Shown: positions 1-6,227, numbered from the stretch's first letter. The stretch: DNA of 7,129 bases from Bacteroidota bacterium (GCA_020047835.1 JAIFNJ010000036.1:1-7129), one strand, 5' to 3'. The notes: generated by a model not told the origin, from the sequence alone. A program made the numbers and translations.

Positions 1-551
1 TAGGTTAATGTGTATTGATATAAATAATAAAATATTGCTCCTAAAAATAGTCCAAGCAAGGCTCCACCAATTACATCCAGCGGATAATGTACCCCTAAAT
101 AAACACGGCTATAGGAAATCAGAGAAGCCCAAAAAATAAGTCCGGCAATCCACCATTTTTGGTTAAAGATGAAACTTAGAAACCCGGCTAAAGCAAATGT
201 ATTGGCTGCATGTGACGAAACAAATCCATAAATTCCACCGCACTTGCCATCAACTAAATGCAAGTATCCCTCCAATTCCAAATTATAGCAGGGGCGATAT
301 CGAAGAAAGACATTTTTAAACCCGTGCACTGATATTTGATCAGCGGCAACTATCATTAAACCAATGAATAATAAGCTAAGCCAGATTTGGCTCTTTTGCT
401 TTCGGTACAATAAAAAAAGCAACAAAAGGTAGAACGGTATCCAGAAATATGTTTCGGTAAAGGCAACCATTATAACATCCCATAAAGGGCTATTCCAGCC
501 GTTTATCAGCAAAAGTAATTGCCTATCGATATGTTCTATGAAGGCTAACAA
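1..551 (-). CDS. PAP2-family membrane phosphatase, C-terminal end cut by window edge
   Basis: The minus strand is open from a TTG codon at 551 to the window edge, giving 183 residues. All three phosphatidic acid phosphatase type 2 motifs are visible: K79-x6-R86-P87, a phosphatase motif 2 of the form SSH (S112, S113, H114; the family usually has PSGH), and SR-x5-H-x3-D at S148, R149, H155 and D159. Hydrophobic stretches near residues 36-49, 57-75, 116-129, 133-147 and 160-179 indicate a polytopic inner-membrane protein. Such enzymes remove phosphate from lipid phosphates or undecaprenyl pyrophosphate; the substrate cannot be told here. No ATG occurs before residue 28, while starting at TTG gives an N-terminus (MLAFIEHIDRQLLLLINGWN) typical of Bacteroidota PAP2 proteins. 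It follows the obg stop by 9 bases in the same frame, so it is probably co-transcribed with obg. The last two bases (TA) could begin a stop codon, so little may be missing. Confidence 0.88.
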   Translation of the reverse strand, partial: MLAFIEHIDRQLLLLINGWNSPLWDVIMVAFTETYFWIPFYLLLLFLLYRKQKSQIWLSLLFIGLMIVAADQISVHGFKNVFLRYRPCYNLELEGYLHLVDGKCGGIYGFVSSHAANTFALAGFLSFIFNQKWWIAGLIFWASLISYSRVYLGVHYPLDVIGGALLGLFLGAIFYYLYQYTLT

Positions 552-560
552 GTAAGAGGA

Positions 561-1550
561 TTATTCATTCAACGTTTTCCAGATTAAATCTTTGAGTTCA
601 GTTAGCCCTTGATTTGCCACTGACGATATAAACAGGTGAGGAATTTCTGGCAAGTCATTTTTTATTTCCCGAATAAGTTCTTCGTCCAACAAGTCAGATT
701 TTGAAACCGCTAAAATTCGCTTCTTATCAAGTAGCTCGGGGTTATAAAGTTTTAATTCATTAACTAAAACCTTATATTCTTGATGAATGTCTTTACTGTC
801 GGCTGACACTAAAAAAAGCAACATCGAGTTACGTTCAATATGGCGTAAAAAACGCAATCCCAACCCTTTCCCCTCATGCGCCCCTTCAATAATTCCCGGT
901 ATATCGGCCAAAACAAATGACCGGTTGTCGCGGTATGAAACAATACCAATACTTGGAACCAAAGTAGTAAAAGCATAATCGGCTATTTTTGGTTTAGCCT
1001 CAGATACTACGGAAAGCAACGTTGATTTACCTGCATTGGGAAAACCGACCAAACCCACATCGGCTAAAAGCTTAAGCTCCAATACCCTCCAACCTTCTTG
1101 GCCTTCTTCGCCCGGTTGCGAAAAACGAGGGGTTTGGAACGTGGCCGACTTAAAGAAATCATTTCCCATGCCACCTCTTCCTCCTTGCATAAGTATTCTT
1201 TCTTCACCGTGTTGGGTAATCTCCATTATTTCTTCCATAGTTTCTGCATCTTTTACTACAGTCCCCAATGGAACTTCCACATATATATCTTCCCCCTCGG
1301 CTCCAGTGCACAATCCTCCGCTACCAGAACCCCCGTTCTCGGCAAAAATATGCTTGCGGTATTTCAAATGCAATAAAGTCCACATTTGATTGTTGCCACG
1401 TAAAATAATGTGGCCTCCTCTTCCGCCATTGCCTCCATCGGGCCCGCCTTTTGGGATATATTTTTCGCGCCTGAAATGCGTTGACCCATTCCCACCATTT
1501 CCACTCCGCACACATATCTTAACATAATCAACAAAACTCGATTGCGACAT
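561..1550 (-). CDS. obg: Obg/CgtA-family GTPase (ribosome assembly)
   Basis: This 329-residue protein is an Obg GTPase, a cytoplasmic GTP-binding protein that acts in late assembly of the large ribosomal subunit and in growth and stress control. The glycine-rich OBG domain spans about residues 6-162, with the repeated GGxGG-type turns at 18-48, 73-85 and 123-130. The G domain follows: G1 GFPNAGKS at 169-176, G2 with T195-T196, G3 DIPG at 216-219, G4 SKSD at 283-286 (the canonical Asn of NKxD is Ser) and G5 SSVA at 309-312. The protein ends soon after G5, so it lacks the C-terminal OCT domain of Bacillus-type Obg. The start MSQSSFVDYVKI matches the family N-terminus. A good promoter lies just upstream (1576-1604). 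The PAP2 gene follows closely downstream. Confidence 0.97.
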   Translation of the reverse strand: MSQSSFVDYVKICVRSGNGGNGSTHFRREKYIPKGGPDGGNGGRGGHIILRGNNQMWTLLHLKYRKHIFAENGGSGSGGLCTGAEGEDIYVEVPLGTVVKDAETMEEIMEITQHGEERILMQGGRGGMGNDFFKSATFQTPRFSQPGEEGQEGWRVLELKLLADVGLVGFPNAGKSTLLSVVSEAKPKIADYAFTTLVPSIGIVSYRDNRSFVLADIPGIIEGAHEGKGLGLRFLRHIERNSMLLFLVSADSKDIHQEYKVLVNELKLYNPELLDKKRILAVSKSDLLDEELIREIKNDLPEIPHLFISSVANQGLTELKDLIWKTLNE

Positions 1551-1575
1551 AACTTATAATTTAATAATCAGGCTA

Positions 1576-1604
1576 CAAATATACTTCCTATTTATGAAAC
1601 CCAA
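1576..1604 (-). promoter_or_regulatory. Bacteroidota-type promoter of obg
   Basis: On the minus strand a TTG (-33 element, 1604-1602) is followed after 18 bases by TATATTTG (1583-1576), a perfect fit to the Bacteroidota -7 box TAnnTTTG. Transcription would begin near 1569, leaving a 5' leader of about 20 bases before the obg ATG at 1550. This supports obg having its own promoter rather than depending on an upstream gene such as hpt. Confidence 0.72.
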
Positions 1605-1737
1605 GCCATCTGGTTAGGATAAACAAATTAAGGAATCTTCGTAATCGGCATTTAAAACCTTAATTCTTAAACAGAAATTACCTTATGGAATAAAACGGTT
1701 GTGGATTTAGGGTAAATGTGGAAAAAATGGGTGCAGT

Positions 1738-1768
1738 TTTGCAACTAAGTAAGAAAATACTACTTTTA
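1738..1768 (+). promoter_or_regulatory. Probable promoter of the first YfiR-like gene
   Basis: TTTG at 1738-1741 is followed after exactly 19 bases by TACTTTTA at 1761-1768, which matches the Bacteroidota -7 box TAnnTTTG except for the last base. Transcription would start near 1775, giving an unusually long leader of about 144 bases before the ATG at 1919. No closer consensus promoter was seen. The fit is good but was found by eye in AT-rich DNA. Confidence 0.45.
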
Positions 1769-1806
1769 TAAAAAAGGGTTTTAAAATTATTTCTAATTTC
1801 CATGAC

Positions 1807-1895
1807 ATCCGATAGGTTTAACGTTAATCCATATCAGGATTAATGTGTGCTTATATCACAAGCTGCGTTAGAACTAACTTTTTAACCTATCGTAT
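1807..1895 (+). promoter_or_regulatory. Candidate structured 5' leader (four-way junction)
   Basis: An outer inverted repeat of 9 perfect pairs (1810-1818 with 1884-1892, CGATAGGTT/AACCTATCG) encloses three hairpins. The first has 10 pairs including one G-U (1821-1830 with 1837-1846, 6-base loop). The second is a short stem of GCTT (1849-1852) with AAGC (1860-1863). The third is GTTA (1867-1870) with TAAC (1875-1878). Linkers between stems are 2, 2, 3 and 5 bases, so the fold is compact. It lies between the probable promoter and the start codon, where a cis-acting regulatory RNA would be expected. It could instead be a DNA operator with nested dyads. I do not recognise it as a known riboswitch class, and no similar fold was seen before the second paralog. 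Confidence 0.4.
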
Positions 1896-1918
1896 AACTG
1901 GTTTAAAAAATAGCTAAA

Positions 1919-2437
1919 ATGAAAAAAGTCATAGTTATATTTTTACTTTTTGGTTCATTAGCTTCTTCTGCACAGAATGCAGATATAGCTAAGTATAAAG
2001 CCATGTTTGTTCTTAATTTTGTGCGGTATGTAGGTTGGCCCGATGCTTCAAAAGAAGGTGATTTTATTATTGGAGTTGTAAAAGAACCAGCCATAGCTGA
2101 AAATTTAAAAGGCCAAACCACAGGTAAAAAATTTGGTTTTCAAAACATTGTAATTAAGGAATTTAAAACCGTTGAGGAGATTACCGACTGCCAACTGTTA
2201 TTCTTTTCGAACAATCAAAATTTTTCGCGTAACGCCCAAGTGGTAATTGAAAAGTTAAACAACAGCAATTCCCTTATAGTTACTGAATCTGAAGGAGCTG
2301 TTAAAGATGGTTCTATGATAAATTTTGTAGTAAGGGATGAAAAATTAAAATTTGAAATAAGTGCTACCAATGCTGAAAAATTTGGTCTTAAATTCAGCAG
2401 CGCACTCACTTCGTTATCAAATGCCATCATTAAATAA
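1919..2437 (+). CDS. YfiR/DUF4154-family secreted protein, paralog A
   Basis: This 172-residue protein has a Sec signal peptide (MKK, a hydrophobic core to about residue 15, likely cleavage after A18 at ASSA|Q) and no lipobox, so it should be a soluble periplasmic protein. The mature part carries hallmarks of the YfiR/DUF4154 family: an N-terminal helix ending in RYVGWP (36-41, the family's F-x-x-WP-like motif), a strand with Cys91 (DCQLLFF), the GSMINFVV segment (131-138), KLKFEIS (142-148) and the C-terminal helix FGLKFSSALTSL. In Pseudomonas YfiR is a periplasmic repressor of the membrane diguanylate cyclase YfiN; that role cannot be assumed here. A second copy with 69% identity lies 341 bases downstream, followed by a chemoreceptor, so a role in signal input to that receptor is inferred. 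Cys91 is its only cysteine after signal removal. Confidence 0.85.
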   Translation: MKKVIVIFLLFGSLASSAQNADIAKYKAMFVLNFVRYVGWPDASKEGDFIIGVVKEPAIAENLKGQTTGKKFGFQNIVIKEFKTVEEITDCQLLFFSNNQNFSRNAQVVIEKLNNSNSLIVTESEGAVKDGSMINFVVRDEKLKFEISATNAEKFGLKFSSALTSLSNAIIK

Positions 2438-2491
2438 TACCTGATTTAGCATTATTCAAAATGTTCCTATCTATCGATTTATTCTTTAGCA

Positions 2492-2550
2492 AACAGCGGG
2501 TTACAATTGATTGAAAATGATATAAAATAAAATTTTGGAAAAACCCTGTT
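2492..2550 (+). terminator. Possible bulged stem-loop after paralog A
   Basis: GGGTT (2498-2502) can pair with AACCC (2542-2546), and across a two-base bulge AACA (2492-2495) pairs with TGTT (2547-2550), giving nine pairs. A T-rich tract follows from about 2555. The loop of 39 bases is long for an intrinsic terminator, so this is only a weak candidate. Confidence 0.2.
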
Positions 2551-2700
2551 GAACTTTAATTTATTTTTCTATTATTGCCTCGGTTTGCGAAAAAAACGTT
2601 ACCTTACTGATAATAATAATATAGGAAACATTTGATTCATTGGAGTCTTATAAATGCGAAGCATGAATGTAAATTCAAAATAAAGAGCTAACTGTTTAGA

Positions 2701-2747
2701 GTTAATTTCGCAAGTTTAGTTAAACAAATGAAACGGTTAAGTGTTAA
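2701..2747 (+). repeat. Four GTTAA direct repeats upstream of paralog B
   Basis: GTTAA occurs at 2701, 2719, 2736 and 2743, that is four times in 47 bases, ending 31 bases before the start codon of paralog B. The first three are spaced 18 and 17 bases apart. This could be a regulator-binding array, but short AT-rich words recur easily in this DNA. Confidence 0.25.
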
Positions 2748-2778
2748 TAAAAAATAAATAATTATTAAATTAAATAGA

Positions 2779-3297
2779 ATGAAGAAGTTACTAGTTATAG
2801 TATTGGTTATAATAAATGTAACGGCCTCTGCCCAAGATGCTGAAATAGCAAAATACAAAGCAATGTTTACGCTAAATTTTATACGTTATGTGGGTTGGCC
2901 CGAAGCGGCAAAAGAAGGTGATTTTGTAATTGGCGTTGTAAAAGAGAGTTCCATATCGGAGCAATTAAGAAGTCAAACCGTTGGAAAAAAGTTTGGAGCT
3001 CAAAATATTGTTATAAAAGAGTTTAAAACCGTGGATGAAATTTCCTACTGTCAAATCATTTATTTTTCCGAGAAGCTTAATTTTTCGAAAAATGCATTAG
3101 TTGTGATGGCAAAATTAAGCAATAAAAACGCACTAATTATTACTGAAGCTGAAAATGCCATTGACAATGGTTCCATGATTAATTTTGTGGTTAGAGATAG
3201 CAAATTGAAATTTGAGATTAGCGCGGCCAATGCAGATAAATTTGGACTTAAGTTTAGTAATGCCCTGCTTAGTTTATCAAATGCAATTGTTAAATAA
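2779..3297 (+). CDS. YfiR/DUF4154-family secreted protein, paralog B
   Basis: This 172-residue protein aligns without gaps to paralog A, with 119 identical positions. The signal peptide (likely cleavage after A18, ASA|Q) has diverged most, while residues 21-40 and 141-160 keep 17 of 20 identities each. Family landmarks are RYVGWP (36-41), Cys91 in YCQIIYF, GSMINFVV (131-138), KLKFEIS (142-148) and FGLKFSNALLSL. Many codons differ silently between the copies, so this is an old duplication kept under purifying selection rather than a recent copy or assembly artefact. Its stop is 14 bases before the chemoreceptor start, so the two are almost certainly one transcription unit. The likely job is to act in the periplasm on, or together with, that receptor; this is inferred from context and from the YfiR-YfiN precedent. 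Confidence 0.86.
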   Translation: MKKLLVIVLVIINVTASAQDAEIAKYKAMFTLNFIRYVGWPEAAKEGDFVIGVVKESSISEQLRSQTVGKKFGAQNIVIKEFKTVDEISYCQIIYFSEKLNFSKNALVVMAKLSNKNALIITEAENAIDNGSMINFVVRDSKLKFEISAANADKFGLKFSNALLSLSNAIVK

Positions 3298-3311
3298 TTA
3301 AAAAAACAAGT

Positions 3312-4844
3312 ATGAATATAAAAGCATCTATTGCACAAAAACTGGTTTTTGGATTTGGTATCATTGTGCTTGTTATAATTATAGTCAGTAGTCTTTCGTA
3401 CCGCACTATGCACAATACTCAAATTTTAAATGCTGAAATTAGTGAGGTTAATTCTCCTACCATTTCATCTTTGCAATTGCTTAAAGGGCTGGTTACTGAA
3501 TCAAAAAACCTTATCCGTGGATGGGCCTATATTGAAAAACAACAAGATACCCCTGATAAAATACGTCTAAAATTTGTTTTAGATAAAGCCATGATGCAAG
3601 AAAAAGAAAAACTGGCGGCATTATCTTCCCGATGGAATTCAACAAACGACCGTGATACACTGATATATATTTTTAAAGAAATTGAAATTCTACAGTCTCA
3701 AATTAGGTCGGTAATGGACAAACTAAATAGTTTTGAAGCATATAACGATGCCATGGTCTTCTTTGAGATTGAACCAATGGTTAACGAAGGAGGAGATATT
3801 ATTGAGCTTTCAAAAAAAATAACAGCTGATATTGATTATTTAGAAAGTAAATATCTTGTTGAGAATACGCAAATGCTTACTGATATGAAATCTTCGGCTA
3901 CAGGGAATGTATGGGTAGTAATCTTTTCAGGAATCATTATGATTTTCATTTCACTTTCTATTTCTTATCTATTGTACAATGCTATTGTGAACCCATTAAA
4001 AAAGAGCATATTCTTTGCAAAAACCATTGGTAATGGCGATTTATCAGCTACTATAGATATTCATCAAGAAGATGAAATAGGACAGTTGGCCGATGCATTG
4101 CGCGACATGGTATCACAAATTAGAGAAACAGTAGAAAATATTAGCGATAATGCCGAGCGATTGGTTAATTCCAGTCATGATGTTAAGGAGAATTCTGTAT
4201 TATTGTCCAAAGGCTCATCGGATCAGGCAGCATCAGCAGAAGAAATTTCGGCCTCAATTGAAGAGATGTTAGCAAATATTGAACAAAGTTCAGAAAATGC
4301 CCAGCAAACTGAAAAAATTTCGCTGATAACATCAAAAAATGTAAACGAAACCAATGAGCTTTCGTCGCAGGCAGCTGATGCCATGCGTAAAATAACTGAA
4401 AAAATAGGTTTTATTGGTGAGATTGCCTTCCAAACCAACATCTTAGCGCTAAATGCTGCCGTTGAAGCAGCTCGTGCCGGTGATCATGGTAAAGGGTTTT
4501 CAGTAGTAGCTGCTGAAGTTAGAAAACTGGCAGAGAGAAGCAAGCTAGCAGCCGATGACATAACCATTCTTGTTAAAAAAGGATTGCAAGTTTCCACTGA
4601 AGCTGGTAACAAAGCTAAAACGTTAGTTCCGGATATTGACCGAAACACTAGCCTTATACAAGAAATTGCCGCTTCGAGTTTAGAACAACGAAATGGGGCA
4701 GAACAAATAAATCAGGCTACCCAGCAATTTAATAGCATTACCCAACAAAATGCCAATGCTGCAGAACAACTGGCCAATAGTGCTGATGAACTTTCAGCTT
4801 TAGCAAACCACCTTAAAGAATCGGTTAGCTACTTTCATATATAA
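3312..4844 (+). CDS. Transmembrane methyl-accepting chemotaxis protein
   Basis: This 510-residue chemoreceptor has a first membrane helix at about 11-29, a periplasmic domain of roughly 165 residues (31-198, mostly helical, resembling four-helix-bundle sensors), a second membrane helix at about 200-222, a HAMP domain (about 223-275, with NPL at 227-229 and DEIGQL at 254-259) and a cytoplasmic signalling hairpin. The tip is highly conserved (IAFQTN at 371-376, NAAVEAARAG at 381-390, GFSVVAAEVRKLAERS to 410), so binding of CheA and CheW is expected. Two sites fit the CheR/CheB methylation consensus: AASAEEISAS (306-315) and ASSLEQRNGA (454-463). The C-terminus ends in VSYFHI with no NWETF-type CheR tether. 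The whole protein contains no cysteine. No che genes lie in the window. It is directly downstream of paralog B and convergent with hpt. Confidence 0.95.
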   Translation: MNIKASIAQKLVFGFGIIVLVIIIVSSLSYRTMHNTQILNAEISEVNSPTISSLQLLKGLVTESKNLIRGWAYIEKQQDTPDKIRLKFVLDKAMMQEKEKLAALSSRWNSTNDRDTLIYIFKEIEILQSQIRSVMDKLNSFEAYNDAMVFFEIEPMVNEGGDIIELSKKITADIDYLESKYLVENTQMLTDMKSSATGNVWVVIFSGIIMIFISLSISYLLYNAIVNPLKKSIFFAKTIGNGDLSATIDIHQEDEIGQLADALRDMVSQIRETVENISDNAERLVNSSHDVKENSVLLSKGSSDQAASAEEISASIEEMLANIEQSSENAQQTEKISLITSKNVNETNELSSQAADAMRKITEKIGFIGEIAFQTNILALNAAVEAARAGDHGKGFSVVAAEVRKLAERSKLAADDITILVKKGLQVSTEAGNKAKTLVPDIDRNTSLIQEIAASSLEQRNGAEQINQATQQFNSITQQNANAAEQLANSADELSALANHLKESVSYFHI

Positions 4845-4910
4845 ACGATTCAGTGAAATTATCTGATATTGATCAATTTTTCCGTTTTTCAATAAATCGA
4901 TTACTGGATT

Positions 4911-5456
4911 TTATTTTACAATGGTATAAATATCTTTTAAGTTTCTTCCAAAACCATCATAATCAAGTCCATACCCAATAATAAACTCATTGGGTATCTC
5001 AAATCCAATGTAATCAATGGGAATTTCCTTAATATAAGCTTGTGGCTTGTATAAAAGAGTTGCAATTTTTATTTCGGCCGGTTCATACCCTTTTAACTGT
5101 TTAATTATACTATCTAATGTATTGCCTGTATCAACAATATCTTCAAGTATAATTACGGTTTTACCTTCAATGTTCTCATTAATACCAATAAGTTGTTTTA
5201 CATTACCCGAACTTGAGACTCCCTGATAGGATGCCAATTTTAAAAAAGAAATTTGGCAGGGAAGCTCAATGTACTTAAACAAATCGCCAGCAAACATAAA
5301 ACACCCGTTTAAAATACCAAAGAAAATGACATCTTTGCCCGCCATATCAGAATTAATCTTCATGGCCATTGTCTGAATCGATTTTTGTATTTCTTCTGAT
5401 GAAATCGAAACTTTAAACTTTTTATCAAGAACTTGTACTTCTTTGCTCATATTCAT
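4911..5456 (-). CDS. hpt: Hypoxanthine (hypoxanthine-guanine) phosphoribosyltransferase
   Basis: This 181-residue cytoplasmic enzyme transfers the phosphoribosyl group of PRPP to hypoxanthine or guanine, forming IMP or GMP in purine salvage. The PRPP-binding loop VIILEDIVDTGNTL lies at 101-114, with the acidic pair E105-D106 and the likely catalytic D109. The pyrophosphate-binding loop is around GILNG (47-51), the flexible loop at about 76-88 (SYQGVSSSGNV), and the purine-binding C-terminal region has IGFEIPNEFIIGYGLDYDGFGRNL-type residues at 150-173. Length is normal. Translation could also begin at Met3 (5450), which would give the MSKEVQVL start; the two cannot be separated. The frame stays open 31 codons upstream but has no start codon there. 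It is divergent from purE and convergent with the chemoreceptor gene, with a 66-base spacer. Confidence 0.94.
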   Translation of the reverse strand: MNMSKEVQVLDKKFKVSISSEEIQKSIQTMAMKINSDMAGKDVIFFGILNGCFMFAGDLFKYIELPCQISFLKLASYQGVSSSGNVKQLIGINENIEGKTVIILEDIVDTGNTLDSIIKQLKGYEPAEIKIATLLYKPQAYIKEIPIDYIGFEIPNEFIIGYGLDYDGFGRNLKDIYTIVK

Positions 5457-5704
5457 TTTTTCATAGGTAAAACTTTCCGAAATATATTGCTTAATAGCCT
5501 CAAACCATTGGTATTCATAATTCTTATTGAACCGTATTTGATTCCTGCATTATCCAATTTTATTTAATGGAAAACAATCAAATGGAAATCAATGTTACGG
5601 AACTAATTATATAACTCATTTAATTGATTTTTTTATTTTAATTTGCGGCTAAAATAAACAATTCTGATAGTTAACCTTACATTAAGTATATAAAAAATAG
5701 TAAA
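5457..5704. other. Divergent intergenic region between hpt and purE
   Basis: This region must hold the promoters of both genes. For hpt a weak minus-strand candidate is TTTG at 5582-5579 and TAAAATTG at 5562-5555, one mismatch from TAnnTTTG and with a short 16-base spacer. For purE no clean consensus was found. A near-perfect tandem pair with a 15-base period (AATGGAAAACAAT at 5566 and AATGGAAATCAAT at 5581) lies next to the hpt candidate. Confidence 0.35.
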
Positions 5705-6211
5705 ATGGAACCAAAAGTTAGTATTATTATGGGCAGTATGTCAGATTTGCCAGTGATGGAAAAAGCTGCCAAAACATTGAATGAATTCTGTATTCCATTT
5801 GAGATGAATGCATTATCTGCTCATCGGACGCCTGATGAAGTGGAAGTATTTGCCAAAGGAGCTTCTGAAAGAGGAATTAAAGTAATAATTGCTGGTGCAG
5901 GCATGGCAGCGCATTTGCCGGGTGTAATTGCTGCTATGACACCAATTCCGGTTATTGGTGTACCAATTAATGCATCCTTGGATGGTATGGATGCTGTTTT
6001 ATCAATCATTCAAATGCCTCCCGGAATACCTGTGGCTGCTGTTGGAATCAATGGCGCTCAAAATGCCGCTATTTTAGCAGCGCAAATTATAGCGGTGGCC
6101 GATGCCGAAGTTTTCAAAGCTACGGTAGCATATAAAGAAGGATTGAAAGAAAAAATTATAAAGGCAAATCTGGATTTAAAAGAAGTTACCTACGATTACA
6201 AAACCAATTAA
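5705..6211 (+). CDS. purE: N5-carboxyaminoimidazole ribonucleotide mutase
   Basis: This 168-residue protein is PurE, which in de novo purine synthesis converts N5-CAIR (made by PurK) to CAIR. The nucleotide-binding GSMSD lies at 10-14, the SAHRTP motif with the catalytic His40 at 38-43, and GAGMAAHLPG at 64-73. The conserved segment after that (PVIGVPI at 82-88, LSIIQMPPGIPVA at 99-111) is also typical. The length and SAHRTP motif favour the class I mutase over the class II carboxylase. No purK is in the window. The gene stands alone on the plus strand, divergent from hpt, so salvage and de novo purine genes share one regulatory region. The start MEPKVSIIMGSMSD is the family N-terminus. Confidence 0.96.
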   Translation: MEPKVSIIMGSMSDLPVMEKAAKTLNEFCIPFEMNALSAHRTPDEVEVFAKGASERGIKVIIAGAGMAAHLPGVIAAMTPIPVIGVPINASLDGMDAVLSIIQMPPGIPVAAVGINGAQNAAILAAQIIAVADAEVFKATVAYKEGLKEKIIKANLDLKEVTYDYKTN

Positions 6212-6227
6212 TTAGTGTATAACTTCT

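Larger units (their letters stand above)
1551..1918. other. Divergent intergenic region between obg and the first YfiR-like gene
   Basis: This 368-base stretch holds no convincing reading frame on either strand. It contains the obg promoter on the minus strand, a plausible promoter for the YfiR-like gene on the plus strand, and a strongly self-complementary leader segment (1807-1895), each listed separately. The part between 1605 and 1737 shows nothing I can name. Confidence 0.7.
2438..2778. other. Intergenic region between the two YfiR-like paralogs
   Basis: This 341-base region has no credible gene on either strand; the longest plus-strand ATG frames are about ten codons. It holds a possible bulged stem after paralog A (2492-2550) and a cluster of GTTAA repeats before paralog B. 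I found no clean TTTG/TAnnTTTG promoter, so paralog B may use a different sigma factor, an activated promoter, or read-through from paralog A. It shows no obvious similarity to the leader of paralog A. Confidence 0.6.

Noticed and set aside
1036..1389. Plus-strand frame of 117 codons opposite obg.
   Set aside because: It is antisense to the well-supported obg gene and its translation shows no domain-like features.
1810..1892. The cloverleaf-like fold before paralog A as a tRNA gene.
   Set aside because: There is no GTTC-type T-loop, the second arm is a 10-pair stem rather than a D arm, and no anticodon arm of 5 pairs with a 7-base loop is present.
2433..2456. AATAAT and ATTATT inverted copies just after paralog A as a terminator.
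   Set aside because: Six A/T-only pairs with a 12-base loop are expected by chance in this DNA and no T-tract follows.
1919..3297. The tandem paralogs as a recent duplication or assembly artefact.
   Set aside because: The copies differ at about 31% of residues and at many silent positions, and their upstream regions are unrelated.
4847..4910. A stem in the convergent MCP-hpt spacer (GATTCAGTGA with TTACTGGATT) and the palindrome ATTGATCAAT as a bidirectional terminator.
   Set aside because: The stem needs three G-U pairs and a 44-base loop, and the palindrome has no loop. Neither resembles a credible terminator.
5457..5549. An open frame of 31 codons directly upstream of and in frame with hpt, with protein-like residues such as YEYQWFEAIKQYI.
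   Set aside because: It has no ATG, GTG or TTG, follows a TAA at 5552-5550, and known Hpt proteins begin near the annotated Met. An open run of this length is not rare by chance.
5638..5645. TTAATTTG as a -7 box for purE.
   Set aside because: One position departs from TAnnTTTG and the only TTG upstream is 11 bases away, too close for a -33 element.
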